A stretch of 64,000 nt of DNA from CAIPAT01 sp041665605 (GTDB taxonomy: Bacteria; Verrucomicrobiota; Lentisphaeria; Victivallales; Victivallaceae), in assembly GCA_041665605.1 (NCBI GenBank), contig JBAYIO010000010.1:1-64000 (forward strand), given 5' to 3'. Positions within the stretch are counted from its first letter, which is position 1. Each line of letters opens with the position of its first letter. A model generated the notes under the pieces. That model did no database searches. It worked only from the letters and a program-made list of their open reading frames with translations, and was not told the DNA's origin. A program made the position numbers and the translations under genes. Positions 54,056-63,317 of this stretch are shown here, in pieces.

Positions 54056-55204
54056 TTAGCGCCCGGCGGGCGGTGACTGCTTCAAACTTGCCCGTTCCCG
54101 CCGGTTTTTGAAGTCCTCTTTGGAAATGCCGAGGAGGGAGTAGATGACCGGTTCGTGTCCGGTTACAATGGCGAACTGGGCGCTGGAGCCCAGCTTCAGC
54201 GTCCTGCCCTCCGGATCAACAATTATCTCGACCGGATATTTGAGGGATGCGGAGTCTTTCACTTCCTCCGGAACGTCGCGGATACGCTCGACTTTACCGT
54301 AAAAGTTGCCGAATTCAAAGCGGTTGAAGACGCCGCTGGAAATACGCACGTCCTGCCCCTGGCGGACCTTTCTCACGACGGCCTCGTCAACATATGCGAG
54401 GCCTTTCAGCATGGCTCCCGTGGCCATCTTGACTGCAACTTTGCCTTTTTCGACATACATGGTGTATTTACAGGGCATATTGACAATCCGGCCGGAGGCC
54501 GGGGCGACGATTTTACATTCGGCGATATGCTTGGCGGCGAGGTCCCGCGCGGCCTTGCGTCCGTCGAGCTTCGCCTGCACCAGGTCGATATCGCGCTGGG
54601 CCTTTTCAATATATTTTTCGCCCAGGCCGCTTTTGACCTTGCTCTGGTTCTCCAGGGCGCGGGAGAGATCGGCCAGGGCCTGAATGTTCTCGATTTTGGT
54701 GGATTCGAAGTCTTTCTGGGAGATGGCGTTGATTTTATAGAGTCTCACATAGCGTTCAAGCCGGTCGGAAGACATTGCGGCCTTCTCCTTGCACTCATTC
54801 AGGTTGGTCTCGGCGTACCAGAACTCCTTGGGCAGCGGATTGCGCTCAAGCGCCGCCAGTTCGGCTTTCTTGACCTCCCGTTCAGCCTCAAGCTCCTTAA
54901 ATGCGGAGTTGCTCGAAACATATTCCTCCTCGTACTGGATGGAGTCGATGACCGCGATGACATCGCCCTGCTTGACGTCGTCGCCCTCCTGGCAGTTAAG
55001 TTTGACGACCCGGCCGTCGACATGGCCGACGATGTCGCTGGGAAGTTCGGGCATGATTTTGCCGTCGGCATAGATGACGTCCTCGATCTCGATGAGGAAC
55101 AGCGAGACCACTCCGCAAACTATCATAAAGGCGATGATGAAACCGAATACGACGAAGATGCGTATCTTCCAGTTCAGCCTGGATTTATTACCGGGAGACG
55201 CCAT
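54056..55204 (-). CDS. HlyD-family membrane fusion protein
   Basis: 382 aa with one N-terminal transmembrane helix (IRIFVVFGFIIAFMIVCGVV). A lipoyl/barrel-sandwich half follows (GHVDGRVVKLNCQEGDDVKQ), then a long helical hairpin (residues about 105-235) and the second half (APASGRIVNMPCKYTMYVEK). Such proteins bridge an inner-membrane ABC exporter to the outer membrane. It starts 3 bp after the ABC exporter gene and shares its transcript. No TolC gene is visible here. Confidence 0.9.
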   Translation of the reverse strand: MASPGNKSRLNWKIRIFVVFGFIIAFMIVCGVVSLFLIEIEDVIYADGKIMPELPSDIVGHVDGRVVKLNCQEGDDVKQGDVIAVIDSIQYEEEYVSSNSAFKELEAEREVKKAELAALERNPLPKEFWYAETNLNECKEKAAMSSDRLERYVRLYKINAISQKDFESTKIENIQALADLSRALENQSKVKSGLGEKYIEKAQRDIDLVQAKLDGRKAARDLAAKHIAECKIVAPASGRIVNMPCKYTMYVEKGKVAVKMATGAMLKGLAYVDEAVVRKVRQGQDVRISSGVFNRFEFGNFYGKVERIRDVPEEVKDSASLKYPVEIIVDPEGRTLKLGSSAQFAIVTGHEPVIYSLLGISKEDFKNRRERASLKQSPPAGR

Positions 55205-55207
55205 AGA

Positions 55208-57076
55208 TCAACTCCTTTCCCTGCCCGCCGGATGGCGGGCGGCGGCTTCGTATTCGCCGAGCCCGAATTCGGGAGCGTCAGTATCCTTCTCCTTCTGCTC
55301 CTTGAGCTGCATGGCATAGAGTTCGCGATAGACGCCGTCGGCAAGCAGAAGCTGTTCGTGGCTGCCCTGCTGAACAATGCTGCCGTCTTTGAGCACGACA
55401 ATTATATCCGCATTGCGCACGGTGGAGAGGCGGTGCGCAATAATGATGGTGGTGCGTCCTTCCATGAGTTTGTCGAGGGCCTGCTGCACGACCGACTCGG
55501 AGACGGTATCCAGCGCGCTGGTGGCCTCGTCAAGGATCAGCACGGCGGGGTTGTGCAGCACGGCGCGGGCAATGGCCATCCGCTGTTTCTGCCCGCCGGA
55601 GAGGGAGACGCCGTTTTCGCCTACCTCGGACTTAAAGCCGTGGGGCAGATCACGGATGAATTCGTAAGCGTTGGCCATCTTTGCGGCTTCGACGATCTCT
55701 TCGAATGTGGCGTCCTGTTTGCCGTAGCGGATATTTTCCTCAATCGTGCCGCTGAACAGGAAAGACTCCTGAAGAACAATGCCGACGTTGCGGCGGAGAG
55801 AGTCGATGCTGAGTTCGCGGATGTCCACCCCGTCGAGCAGAATCCTGCCGCTGTTGACGTCGAAGAAACGCATGAGCAGGCTGGCGATCGTCGATTTGCC
55901 GGAGCCGGAGGGCCCGACCAGCGCCACCTTCAGTCCGGGAGTGACATCAAGGGAGAATGAATTCAATACCGGCCGGTTCACGGCGTAATGGAATCCGACG
56001 TCTTCAAAAAGCACGTGCCCTTTCGAATGCGCCATGCGGATGGGATGCTCGTTCTCCTTGATTTCCGGTACGGCGCCCATGAGTTTGAGCAGGCGCTCGG
56101 CGCTTACGGAACCATCGCTGATGGCCGGCGCAAAGTTGGTCATGGTGGCCACCAGTCCGAAGAACATCTGCATATAGGAGTAAAAGGCGACCAGACTCCC
56201 GATGGTCAGATTTCCCCTGGAAACCATATAACCGCCAAGACCGAGGACGGTGACGTGGGTATAGATGCCAAGCTGGTCCATGATTATCGCCAGCGTGGTA
56301 TTCTTCATGGCGAGTTCAAGCGACATATCAAAGGTGGGTTTAAGCATGCCGATGAAATTGCGGTTTTCAGTCCGTTCCTTGCCGAAGGATTTGACCACCT
56401 TGATGCCGTTGATGACTTCGGCCAGGTTGGCGGAAACTTCGGACATGTGTTCGCGCAGCGCCATGGATCTGCGGTTCAGGGTGCGTTTGAAACGGGAGAA
56501 GACGAAATAGACCACCGGCAGCACGAACAGGCAGACCAGCGAAAGCGTCGGACTGAGGAAAATCAGGGCGCAGGTCACGAAAATCAGGGCGAACATGCTG
56601 GAGGCCATCCCGACGATTACAGTCGAAACCATACCCTGCAGTACCGAAACGTCGGTCAGGATGTTCGAGATCAGTTTGCCGGTCCGGTACTCCTGGTAAA
56701 AGCGCAGCGAAAGGCTCTGGAGGTGTTTGAACAGTTTGACGCGGAGGTCGAAAAGCATCCGCAGCACCGGATAATGCGTAAAATAGTTGCTGGTGTACCA
56801 GAAGAAAGCCCGGACCCAGTAGAGCAGGATGACGCCGCCGAGCAGCACATAAAGCAGACTCAGGTCGGAGCCGCCCAGCGCCTTGTCAATGATGATTTTC
56901 ATGACCCAGGGCATGAGCAGTCCCAGACAGGTGCTGCACATGTGAAAAACTACGCAGACAGCGATAAGGCCGCGATAGGGCTTGACGAAGCGGTACAGTT
57001 CCTTGTAGCGCACCATGTTCTCTTGCATTTTATCGTGTTGCGTCAATGCGCCGCCAGTTTGCGGCTTCAACTTCAA
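55208..57076 (-). CDS. MsbA-like ABC exporter (fused permease-ATPase)
   Basis: 622 aa. Residues about 20-320 hold six transmembrane helices of an exporter; the ATPase domain has VGPSGSGKST, LSGGQKQRMAIARA and VLILDEATSALD. No peptidase-C39 domain is present, so it is not a bacteriocin processor. The frame starts with TTG at 57076, which has AAGGAT 6 nt upstream; later ATGs at 57028 and 57016 have none. With the HlyD protein it may export a lipid, polysaccharide or peptide. Confidence 0.92.
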   Translation of the reverse strand: MKLKPQTGGALTQHDKMQENMVRYKELYRFVKPYRGLIAVCVVFHMCSTCLGLLMPWVMKIIIDKALGGSDLSLLYVLLGGVILLYWVRAFFWYTSNYFTHYPVLRMLFDLRVKLFKHLQSLSLRFYQEYRTGKLISNILTDVSVLQGMVSTVIVGMASSMFALIFVTCALIFLSPTLSLVCLFVLPVVYFVFSRFKRTLNRRSMALREHMSEVSANLAEVINGIKVVKSFGKERTENRNFIGMLKPTFDMSLELAMKNTTLAIIMDQLGIYTHVTVLGLGGYMVSRGNLTIGSLVAFYSYMQMFFGLVATMTNFAPAISDGSVSAERLLKLMGAVPEIKENEHPIRMAHSKGHVLFEDVGFHYAVNRPVLNSFSLDVTPGLKVALVGPSGSGKSTIASLLMRFFDVNSGRILLDGVDIRELSIDSLRRNVGIVLQESFLFSGTIEENIRYGKQDATFEEIVEAAKMANAYEFIRDLPHGFKSEVGENGVSLSGGQKQRMAIARAVLHNPAVLILDEATSALDTVSESVVQQALDKLMEGRTTIIIAHRLSTVRNADIIVVLKDGSIVQQGSHEQLLLADGVYRELYAMQLKEQKEKDTDAPEFGLGEYEAAARHPAGRERS

Positions 57077-57373
57077 CGCATATCCTTATAGTAAGCGTAA
57101 ATGAAACTACTAATAACAATAACGGTATAATATAGCTCTTCATAACAACATTTTCAGCAGATTTACTCAATAAAAATCAAAGTTTAAAAAATATTTTTCT
57201 CTGCAATATCGTTTAGCATTTGTTTAGCATGACATTATTCAGTTCAGCCGGCGCCTTTGTCTTTTGCTTTCGGATCTCTTGAATAATCCATTTCTTTTTT
57301 TCAAAAAGGTGCTATATTAAAGTCCGTTTTTTTAAATAAAGCGAATTCAATTTCAATTGAAAGGGCCGATAAA
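57077..57373. other. AT-rich intergenic region
   Basis: About 300 bp between the exporter and the small ORF. GCTATATTAAAG near 57311-57322 may hold a -10 box. Nothing else is recognised. Confidence 0.4.
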
Positions 57374-57466
57374 ATGGCAGGGAAAGGCAGCAAAAGAAGG
57401 CCCGGAGATGAGAAGAAGTACCGGGAGAACTGGGACTCTATCTTCAGCAAAAAGAAGAAAGCTTAA
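57374..57466 (+). CDS. 30-aa basic small protein
   Basis: ATG 57374 to TAA 57466 encodes 30 residues starting MAGKGSKRRPGDEKKYRENW and ending in IFSKKKKA. AAAGGG lies 8 nt before the ATG and a strong terminator starts 18 bp after the stop, so it has the frame of a real single-gene unit. Short Lys-rich proteins with a similar K(Y/F)(R/D)xNWDxIF pattern occur in PVC bacteria as far as I recall; the function is unknown. Confidence 0.65.
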   Translation: MAGKGSKRRPGDEKKYRENWDSIFSKKKKA

Positions 57467-57483
57467 TCTCCGGCCGGTTAAAA

Positions 57484-57510
57484 ATCCGCGATAGAAACAC
57501 TATCGCGGAT
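57484..57510. terminator. Bidirectional terminator, small ORF and ROK gene
   Basis: ATCCGCGATAG-AAACA-CTATCGCGGAT is a perfect 11-bp stem. TTTT follows on the plus strand (57511-57514), and AAAA precedes it, giving a U-tract for minus-strand transcripts too. Confidence 0.85.
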
Positions 57511-57543
57511 TTTTACTTTAAGGCGGAACTTGGCGGTGCGATG

Positions 57544-58665
57544 CTATTTCGCGGAATGAAGTTCGCGGCAGAGCAGTCTGGACAGAGGTTCGCTGCGGTT
57601 GAAGTATATCTGGCGCAATAATGCGATTCCGCCTTTCAGAACAAAGTTCACTCCTTCGGTGGAAATTTCTATCGGGAAAAAATCGGCTTCCGGAATAATT
57701 AAGTTTTTCTTCACAGACTGGCGTAATATTTGAATGAATTCCGTGGAAACATTTTCATGATCAAATAACACCACCATTCGCTGCGGGGCTAAATAATTGA
57801 CCATGTGCGCGAAACCTTCACCCAGTTTTTCGGCGAAGAATTTAAGCGAGGTCTGATCGAGTTCGTTCAGCGCCGTCGGGAACTTGTCTTTTTCGTATAT
57901 TTTCTCAAACCAGTCATAGCAGGAGCGGTCCAGTTCGCCGGCGCCGCCGCGAAATCCCCGGAACAGGCGTCCGTCCAGGATTATCCCGCTGCCCAGGCCG
58001 ATGAAGATATTTCTGCCGTTCCGCCGTCCCTGGTAGATATGCAGCGTAAGCAGGTCGCGGGTGCCGACACTCGAGCCGAAACAAAACTCGCCCCAGGCAC
58101 CCAGCCTGGCATTATTCTCCACCAGCAGAAGCTGATCCTCTTCATCAATGCCGAATGCTTCCGCAAGTCTTTCTTTCAGCGGAAACGATTTTAATTTCCA
58201 GATGGAGGACGCGATAATCTCGCCGCGGTCAAAATCTATTTTGGAGGAAATGGCAACCATTATCCCGGAGATTTTGTATTTCGCCCGCCATTCCCGGTAT
58301 TTTTCAGCCGCACCGGCGATGGCATCATCAATGTTCTCGGAAAACGGCCCGGTTTCACTGAAAATCTGATTGCCGTTAAAATCCGTCAGCACAAAATAAT
58401 TATGTTTGCTGTTGAGATAAACCATCATGAAAGCAGCAACTTGCGGGTTGAGCGTCCATAATGACCGGGGGCGGCCTTTCTGGACCGCCGGCGAGGAGGA
58501 CGGCGAAACAATCAGCCCGGCATTTTTCAGCTCTTCAAAAATATTGAAAACAGAAGTGCGTTTCAGGTGGATCTGCTTTTCCACCTGAATCTGCGTGACC
58601 GTGCCGTTTCCGGCGATGCAGTCGATGATGTTTTCGGCATTCAGTAATTGTTTGTCTTTTTTCAT
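57544..58665 (-). CDS. ROK-family transcriptional regulator
   Basis: 373 aa. Residues 1-75 form a winged helix (VTQIQVEKQIHLKRTSVFNI, KGRPRSLWTLN), then a ROK sugar-kinase-like fold with NNARLGAWGEFCFG and FIGLGSGIILDGRLFRG. The zinc motif CxCGxxGC of ROK kinases is absent after GGAGEL, and the ATP-site DxGxT is not recognisable, so it is a pure regulator of the NagC/XylR type. It starts 5 bp after the secreted hydrolase gene and must be cotranscribed, so it would control its own operon and perhaps the divergent prepilin-like gene. Confidence 0.88.
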   Translation of the reverse strand: MKKDKQLLNAENIIDCIAGNGTVTQIQVEKQIHLKRTSVFNIFEELKNAGLIVSPSSSPAVQKGRPRSLWTLNPQVAAFMMVYLNSKHNYFVLTDFNGNQIFSETGPFSENIDDAIAGAAEKYREWRAKYKISGIMVAISSKIDFDRGEIIASSIWKLKSFPLKERLAEAFGIDEEDQLLLVENNARLGAWGEFCFGSSVGTRDLLTLHIYQGRRNGRNIFIGLGSGIILDGRLFRGFRGGAGELDRSCYDWFEKIYEKDKFPTALNELDQTSLKFFAEKLGEGFAHMVNYLAPQRMVVLFDHENVSTEFIQILRQSVKKNLIIPEADFFPIEISTEGVNFVLKGGIALLRQIYFNRSEPLSRLLCRELHSAK

Positions 58666-58670
58666 AATTA

Positions 58671-61046
58671 TTATTTTATCAAAACCAGTTTTGAATAGGT
58701 TTCGGCTTTTCCGCGGCTTTTCCCCGGCGCACTGGATATCTGCGTTTTAGGGGCGTCATTCATATTGTCGGAATCTCCGACTTCAAACAGCACCTTTAAC
58801 CCGTTTTTGGCGACAGCATCAAAGCTGGAGCCGAAAGCGGCATAGGGGACTTTACATTCTAAAATATAACCGTCAGCGCTTTTTTCAAATTTGTACGTTA
58901 TCTGCGCGGCCAGCGCTGATCGTTCATCTTCCGATAAATGCGCCGGCAGCCATACATAAGCATTATTGAGCGGTTTGTCAAACTCCGCCGGAGTCATTCC
59001 CGCCTGAAAAGAATCCTCCTGCCCCGGGATATTGATCCACAGTTCGACATGGTCGCGTTTCCACATGTCCCTGCCGGATTCTTTGGTCAAAATGACGTCG
59101 TCCATGATTTCCGCCCGCAAATACAGCGCATCGTGAGTATAACCGAACCAGACCGCGGCGCTCAGGTCCGCCGTGCCTTTCCAGTCTTTTCCGGAATGAA
59201 TCACCTGATCCTGCCGGTTCATCAGCAATGGATACTTTTTCTGCCAGATGATTTTGCCGGTCTCCGGATTTTCGAGCTTTTCCGCTTTGAGTTCCGGGGC
59301 GGCAATTGAAGCGATCCGGCGCGGCTTGTCGGGGAGGGTGCGGTAGGAGTCATAGTGATGTATTGCAAAACCGCCGAATCCTTTGTTATCTTTAAAATGA
59401 TTATGAACCTTATTCAGCTCTTTTTCCATTTCGTCAACGCCTTCTTCATAAAAAGTGATCTCCCTGGAACCCTGGTATTTAGTAAAGAAGTCCAGCGTTT
59501 CAGCCCCAATCAGGGCCTTTTTGCCTTTGGCGGCGGCCAGATCAACATTGTACTGCGCCGATTTTACCGTTACGCGGGCCAGATCATGATAGGACATGAT
59601 GGCGAAATAATCAAAAATATCAATCGCGTGTTCCGCGACGTTGCCGGTTTTCCCGTTCCAGATGACGTATGTCTCCGGTTTGTCCTTGTCATGGGATTCG
59701 AGAATTGCCAGGCCGTATTCAAAATCCTTCGATCCGCTCCGCGTTATCAGGTCGCGTCCTTTGGCGTGCAGTTCGATGAACTGGAGATCAATCCGTTTTT
59801 TGTTTTCCGGAGACTGATGATAGCCTTTAAAGGTTACCGGCTCCACATCGGACTGGAATCCGTCAAACCGTTCATCTGCGGCAACCTGCTTATTGTAATC
59901 GAGAATCCGCTGTATTGCCGCCAGAAATACCGGCTGCTTTTCCGGCAGAAACGCGTCATTCCAGCCATCCAGCCCATGAACTTTTATGCCGGCGGCGTGG
60001 GCTTTGCGCAGAAAACCTTTCAAATCCCGGAGACCCGGCTCCTCTGTGAACATTGCCGCCCGGCCGGTGTAAAAGTAAAGGACATTGATTTTTCTCAAAC
60101 CGCAGAATTTGATGAGCAGGTCTGATTCCTTATCATCCAGCCCGAAATTGACATTCCATATCCACATTGCGCGGGGGCATGAATAGTCCAGTTTGATTTC
60201 GCGCATGTTGACCGGTTCCTGCGGTGCTTTAGCCGCCGCGGCGACAGCGTGGGCCGCCGGGCCGCCCGGAAATCTCAGATATTCCTTCAACATCTTTCTG
60301 CCGTGCTGTGACGGCAGATCGTCAGACTTGATTCCGGCGATGATGAATGAATATGAAGAAAGAAATATCGTTCTGCCGTTTCCCGGATAGCATTTCACCA
60401 CGGCCGCCACGCCGTCGCCGGTCTTGCGGTCGCGCTGAACCCACTCCGCCGCCGCCACGCCTCCGGCAACCGCATCCAGTTTAAAGGCCTCTCCGGAAAA
60501 AGACGCAAACATTCCCGGTTCTTCGCCCTGCCAGAGCAATGCAAGCGGCCGGTCTGCCGGTTTCAGCGTCCTTATCCACATAAAACGATTGATGACTCCT
60601 TTGCCCAGCAGCGGGTCGCTTTGGTATTCTCCGAATTTCACGCCGGCCAGCGCCTGCAGTCTGTTCATATACTCGTCCGTCAGCCTGGCGCCTCTTAACA
60701 CATTGCCCTGCCAGAATAAAATACCGCCGTTCCGGACATATTTTTCCGCCTTGCTCCATATCGCATCCGTCCAGGGAAAAAGAGACCAGATGAAAACAGT
60801 CTGATATCGGGCGAAATCGGCTTTGCCGGAATCAACCATTGCATCAGTTATCAATTCAACCTCAAGTTTTTCACCAGTCAGAAAGTTTTTGAATGATGCC
60901 GCCTGCTCGCTCATCCTGTCCGGGACTTCCCGGCCCGGCCGGTTCTCCGGCAGCAGAATCGCGCATTTAATGCCGGCAAAGCTCATATTGCTCAGGCCCG
61001 CCATCAGCAGTATTAAAAAGAGGGCAAGTTTATTTTGAATCTTCAT
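58671..61046 (-). CDS. Secreted multidomain hydrolase-like protein with CBM9-like C-terminus
   Basis: About 791 aa from ATG 61046 (AAAGGA 8 nt upstream; the ATG at 61052 is too close to it). A signal peptide (LALFLILLMAGLSNMSFAGI) comes first. Residues 25-260 resemble a class I glutamine amidotransferase-like/ThuA-type fold (YQTVFIWSLFPWTDAIW, YVRNGGILFWQGNVL). A TIM-barrel-like domain follows (MWIWNVNFGLDDKESDLLIK, GIKVHGLDGWNDA, FDGFQSDVEPVT with acidic residues), then a CBM9/DOMON domain (DLSAAVWFGYTHDALYLRAE). It is likely a glycosidase of unknown specificity. Confidence 0.7.
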   Translation of the reverse strand: MKIQNKLALFLILLMAGLSNMSFAGIKCAILLPENRPGREVPDRMSEQAASFKNFLTGEKLEVELITDAMVDSGKADFARYQTVFIWSLFPWTDAIWSKAEKYVRNGGILFWQGNVLRGARLTDEYMNRLQALAGVKFGEYQSDPLLGKGVINRFMWIRTLKPADRPLALLWQGEEPGMFASFSGEAFKLDAVAGGVAAAEWVQRDRKTGDGVAAVVKCYPGNGRTIFLSSYSFIIAGIKSDDLPSQHGRKMLKEYLRFPGGPAAHAVAAAAKAPQEPVNMREIKLDYSCPRAMWIWNVNFGLDDKESDLLIKFCGLRKINVLYFYTGRAAMFTEEPGLRDLKGFLRKAHAAGIKVHGLDGWNDAFLPEKQPVFLAAIQRILDYNKQVAADERFDGFQSDVEPVTFKGYHQSPENKKRIDLQFIELHAKGRDLITRSGSKDFEYGLAILESHDKDKPETYVIWNGKTGNVAEHAIDIFDYFAIMSYHDLARVTVKSAQYNVDLAAAKGKKALIGAETLDFFTKYQGSREITFYEEGVDEMEKELNKVHNHFKDNKGFGGFAIHHYDSYRTLPDKPRRIASIAAPELKAEKLENPETGKIIWQKKYPLLMNRQDQVIHSGKDWKGTADLSAAVWFGYTHDALYLRAEIMDDVILTKESGRDMWKRDHVELWINIPGQEDSFQAGMTPAEFDKPLNNAYVWLPAHLSEDERSALAAQITYKFEKSADGYILECKVPYAAFGSSFDAVAKNGLKVLFEVGDSDNMNDAPKTQISSAPGKSRGKAETYSKLVLIK

Positions 61047-61160
61047 TGGCATCCTTTATTTTATGTCTATTATAAAATATTTTATTCAGTTTATGAATAT
61101 AATAATACTGCCTGTTTGGCTAAAAAGCAATATTTTTTGCATAAATTATTTATTTTATTG

Positions 61161-61189
61161 TTGCTTTTTTTCAAAAAATGAATTAAACT
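61161..61189 (+). promoter_or_regulatory. Promoter of the fourth prepilin-like gene
   Basis: TTGCTT (61161-61166) and TAAACT (61184-61189) are 17 bp apart, 60 bp before the ATG. Just upstream GCAATATTTTTTGC (61128-61141) is an inverted repeat lying between two divergent genes and could be the ROK operator. Confidence 0.55.
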
Positions 61190-61248
61190 ATATACAACAG
61201 AGAAAGAGTTATACAGTCATAGTAATCTAAAAAGGAAGGAAGATAAAA

Positions 61249-62016
61249 ATGAAAAAGCGAAAAATTTTTACACTCATTGAACTCCTCGTGGTGATCGCGA
61301 TCATTGCGATTTTGGCGTCTATGCTGCTGCCGTCCTTGAACAAAGCCAGACGGACAGCCAAGATCAACGGCTGCAGAAGCAACCTGAAACAAATCGGCCT
61401 TTTCATCCAGATGTATGCGGACGATTACAAGAATTACATGCCGCCGCGTCAGCCCGGAATTGTCAACGGCGTCGCTGCCACATACAGTTGGAACGGCTTT
61501 CTGGCCCCCTACATGAATCGTGACCTGAAAGGCAAAAAGACTACCTCGTTTATTTGCCCGCTGGCTACGCGTCAGGAGATTTCAGCCGGCAACACCGCCG
61601 GCGGACTGACCTATTCCGCTAATCCATATATCACCGGCATGGGCAATTTTAAGGTGACTGTTCCGGATGCCAGCAATTTTCCGGCCATGCTTTTAGGCAG
61701 AATAAAGTTTCCGACGAACGTGCTTACGATCGCCGACGGCAAACAGCAGACCGCCAACGGCGGCTCCGCCGATGCGGCATTCCAGAAATATCCGTTCGCC
61801 TTTACGTGGTATATGACCAACTGGGCTGACGGCATAGTTACTCCCGCCACCATAGTCAACAACGATCTGCCCGCCGACGGGAATGCAGGCTCGCTGGGCA
61901 TCCTGACACACGGGATTGATATAAAAACATGCAATTCACTGCGGGCCGACAGCCATGTTCAGGATATCAAATACAACAATTTCTGGCTCAGGGATGCGGT
62001 TCCGGTATACAGATAA
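61249..62016 (+). CDS. Prepilin-type N-terminal domain protein (pseudopilin-like), locus 4
   Basis: 255 aa: MKKRKIFTLIELL gives a short leader with Ile before the mature Phe, then VVIAIIAILASMLLPSLNKA and a variable domain with CRSNLKQIGLFIQMYADDYK, closely matching locus 2. The end carries CNSLRADSHVQDIKY, a DSHV version of the tail. GAAGGAAG is at a good distance from the ATG. It is transcribed divergently from the secreted hydrolase/ROK operon rather than downstream of a regulator. Confidence 0.87.
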   Translation: MKKRKIFTLIELLVVIAIIAILASMLLPSLNKARRTAKINGCRSNLKQIGLFIQMYADDYKNYMPPRQPGIVNGVAATYSWNGFLAPYMNRDLKGKKTTSFICPLATRQEISAGNTAGGLTYSANPYITGMGNFKVTVPDASNFPAMLLGRIKFPTNVLTIADGKQQTANGGSADAAFQKYPFAFTWYMTNWADGIVTPATIVNNDLPADGNAGSLGILTHGIDIKTCNSLRADSHVQDIKYNNFWLRDAVPVYR

Positions 62017-62042
62017 CAGTTAGTTTAAACCACATACAATAA

Positions 62043-62073
62043 AAAACGGCGCAGCGATAAACTGCGCCGTTTT
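62043..62073. terminator. Bidirectional terminator
   Basis: AAAACGGCGCAG and CTGCGCCGTTTT form a 12-bp stem around a 7-nt loop, between two convergent genes. Flanking A- and T-runs provide U-tracts both ways. Confidence 0.9.
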
Positions 62074-62090
62074 GCTTTATGGCGGAAATC

Positions 62091-63299
62091 TTACTGGGCC
62101 GCCGGCTTTTCAGCCTGGGGGGGCGTCTGTTCCGCCTGTTTTGCCTTCATCTGGTTGATGATGTCGTTCTGTTCGCCGGCGTGCTTGGTCAGGCCTTCTA
62201 TCTGTTTGCTTTTTTCTTCAGTTTCGCGGGTCAACTGCTGCATTTTCTTGGCATATTCCTGGCGTTTCTGAGTGAATTCCTCTTTCAGCTTGTTAATGAT
62301 GCTGTCTTTGGCGTCAATGACATTTTTCTCATTTCTGGCCAGGGCGGCTTTATACTCTTCGGACTGCTTCCGCATATCATTCTTGAGCTGTTCAATGAGG
62401 GTGGCGCGTTCGGCGGTCTCCTTGCCGAGAACTTCCAGTTTGCTGATATATTCCAGCTTTTCCTTGGCGAAATAATCTTTTATTGCGGCGAGCTCGGCGG
62501 AAGTTTTAGTGTCGGCGCTCTGGGATGCTTTTTCAATCATCGCCTTGAAGTCTTCGCGCTGCTTGTTGAGTTCCTGCTGCAGTTTTTCAATATTCTTCTG
62601 ATAATCGCTGCTGTTTTTATCCAGGAGAATGCTCATGTGCTGCAGATCCTGATTCTGTTTGGCAATAAGCTGGTCACGCTGCTGGAGTTCCTTGGTGATG
62701 GAGTCGTTCTGCCGGTCGATCTTGTTGAGGATGCTGCTGTTGCCGGAGATTTTGGAATCCTGCCGCTTGAGCAGTTCGCCCGCTTTGATGGTGACGACAA
62801 TGGCGGTAGCCCCCATGGCGACAATCAGCACCAGCGCCAGGATATACCAGCGCATGGTTCTGCGGGCGAATGTTTTGCTCATGTCCTTTGAGGCTTCAAG
62901 CCGCTCGGCGATGTTCTGGAGCTCTTTGCCGAGCATTCTGCCGATCTCTTCCGCCTGCTGCCTGACAACCGGCGGCATCAGTTCCTGTTTTTCCTCCGGC
63001 TGAGCCGCGGTTTCGCCGTTTTCCGTTTCTTCCTCCGGTTGCGGCGGCGCGATTTCCGCATGAACCGGGTGGCGTTTGGCCAGTTCGGTTTCAATTTCGG
63101 GCGACGCCATGCCGGAATTGCGGAGTTCGGAAATTTCTCTCAGCACTTCGAGCGAAGTGTCGAAATACACTTTTCTCTTGCCGCGGGTTTCGCATTCGAT
63201 GTACTGGTAAAAGCGGGTCAGCCAGTCGTTTAATGTTGTGCGCGGGACATTGAGCACTTCCGCCAGTTCCACAATTGAATAAGTCTTTTTCTCGTTCAT
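62091..63299 (-). CDS. MerR-like HTH protein with membrane anchor and long coiled coil
   Basis: 402 aa. Residues 5-70 form a MerR-type winged helix (YSIVELAEVLNVPRTTLNDW, then KVYFDTSLEVLREISELRNS). A Pro/Glu-rich linker leads to one transmembrane helix at about 150-171 (WYILALVLIVAMGATAIVV). The remaining 210 residues are a heptad-rich coiled coil (QQELNKQREDFKAMIEKASQ) with a Pro/Ala tail. With the HTH inside, the coiled coil would be outside the membrane. DNA tethering to the membrane, or envelope signal sensing, are both possible. It lies 18 bp after ribF. Confidence 0.8.
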   Translation of the reverse strand: MNEKKTYSIVELAEVLNVPRTTLNDWLTRFYQYIECETRGKRKVYFDTSLEVLREISELRNSGMASPEIETELAKRHPVHAEIAPPQPEEETENGETAAQPEEKQELMPPVVRQQAEEIGRMLGKELQNIAERLEASKDMSKTFARRTMRWYILALVLIVAMGATAIVVTIKAGELLKRQDSKISGNSSILNKIDRQNDSITKELQQRDQLIAKQNQDLQHMSILLDKNSSDYQKNIEKLQQELNKQREDFKAMIEKASQSADTKTSAELAAIKDYFAKEKLEYISKLEVLGKETAERATLIEQLKNDMRKQSEEYKAALARNEKNVIDAKDSIINKLKEEFTQKRQEYAKKMQQLTRETEEKSKQIEGLTKHAGEQNDIINQMKAKQAEQTPPQAEKPAAQ

Positions 63300-63317
63300 T
63301 TAAATACCCTCCGGGAG

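Noticed and set aside
54155..55960. 601-aa plus-strand ORF over the HlyD and ABC genes
   Set aside because: Opposite-strand shadow of two genes with complete motifs and a coherent operon.
55988..57091. 367-aa plus-strand ORF over the ABC exporter
   Set aside because: Shadow frame of a gene with intact Walker and signature motifs; no SD and no family.
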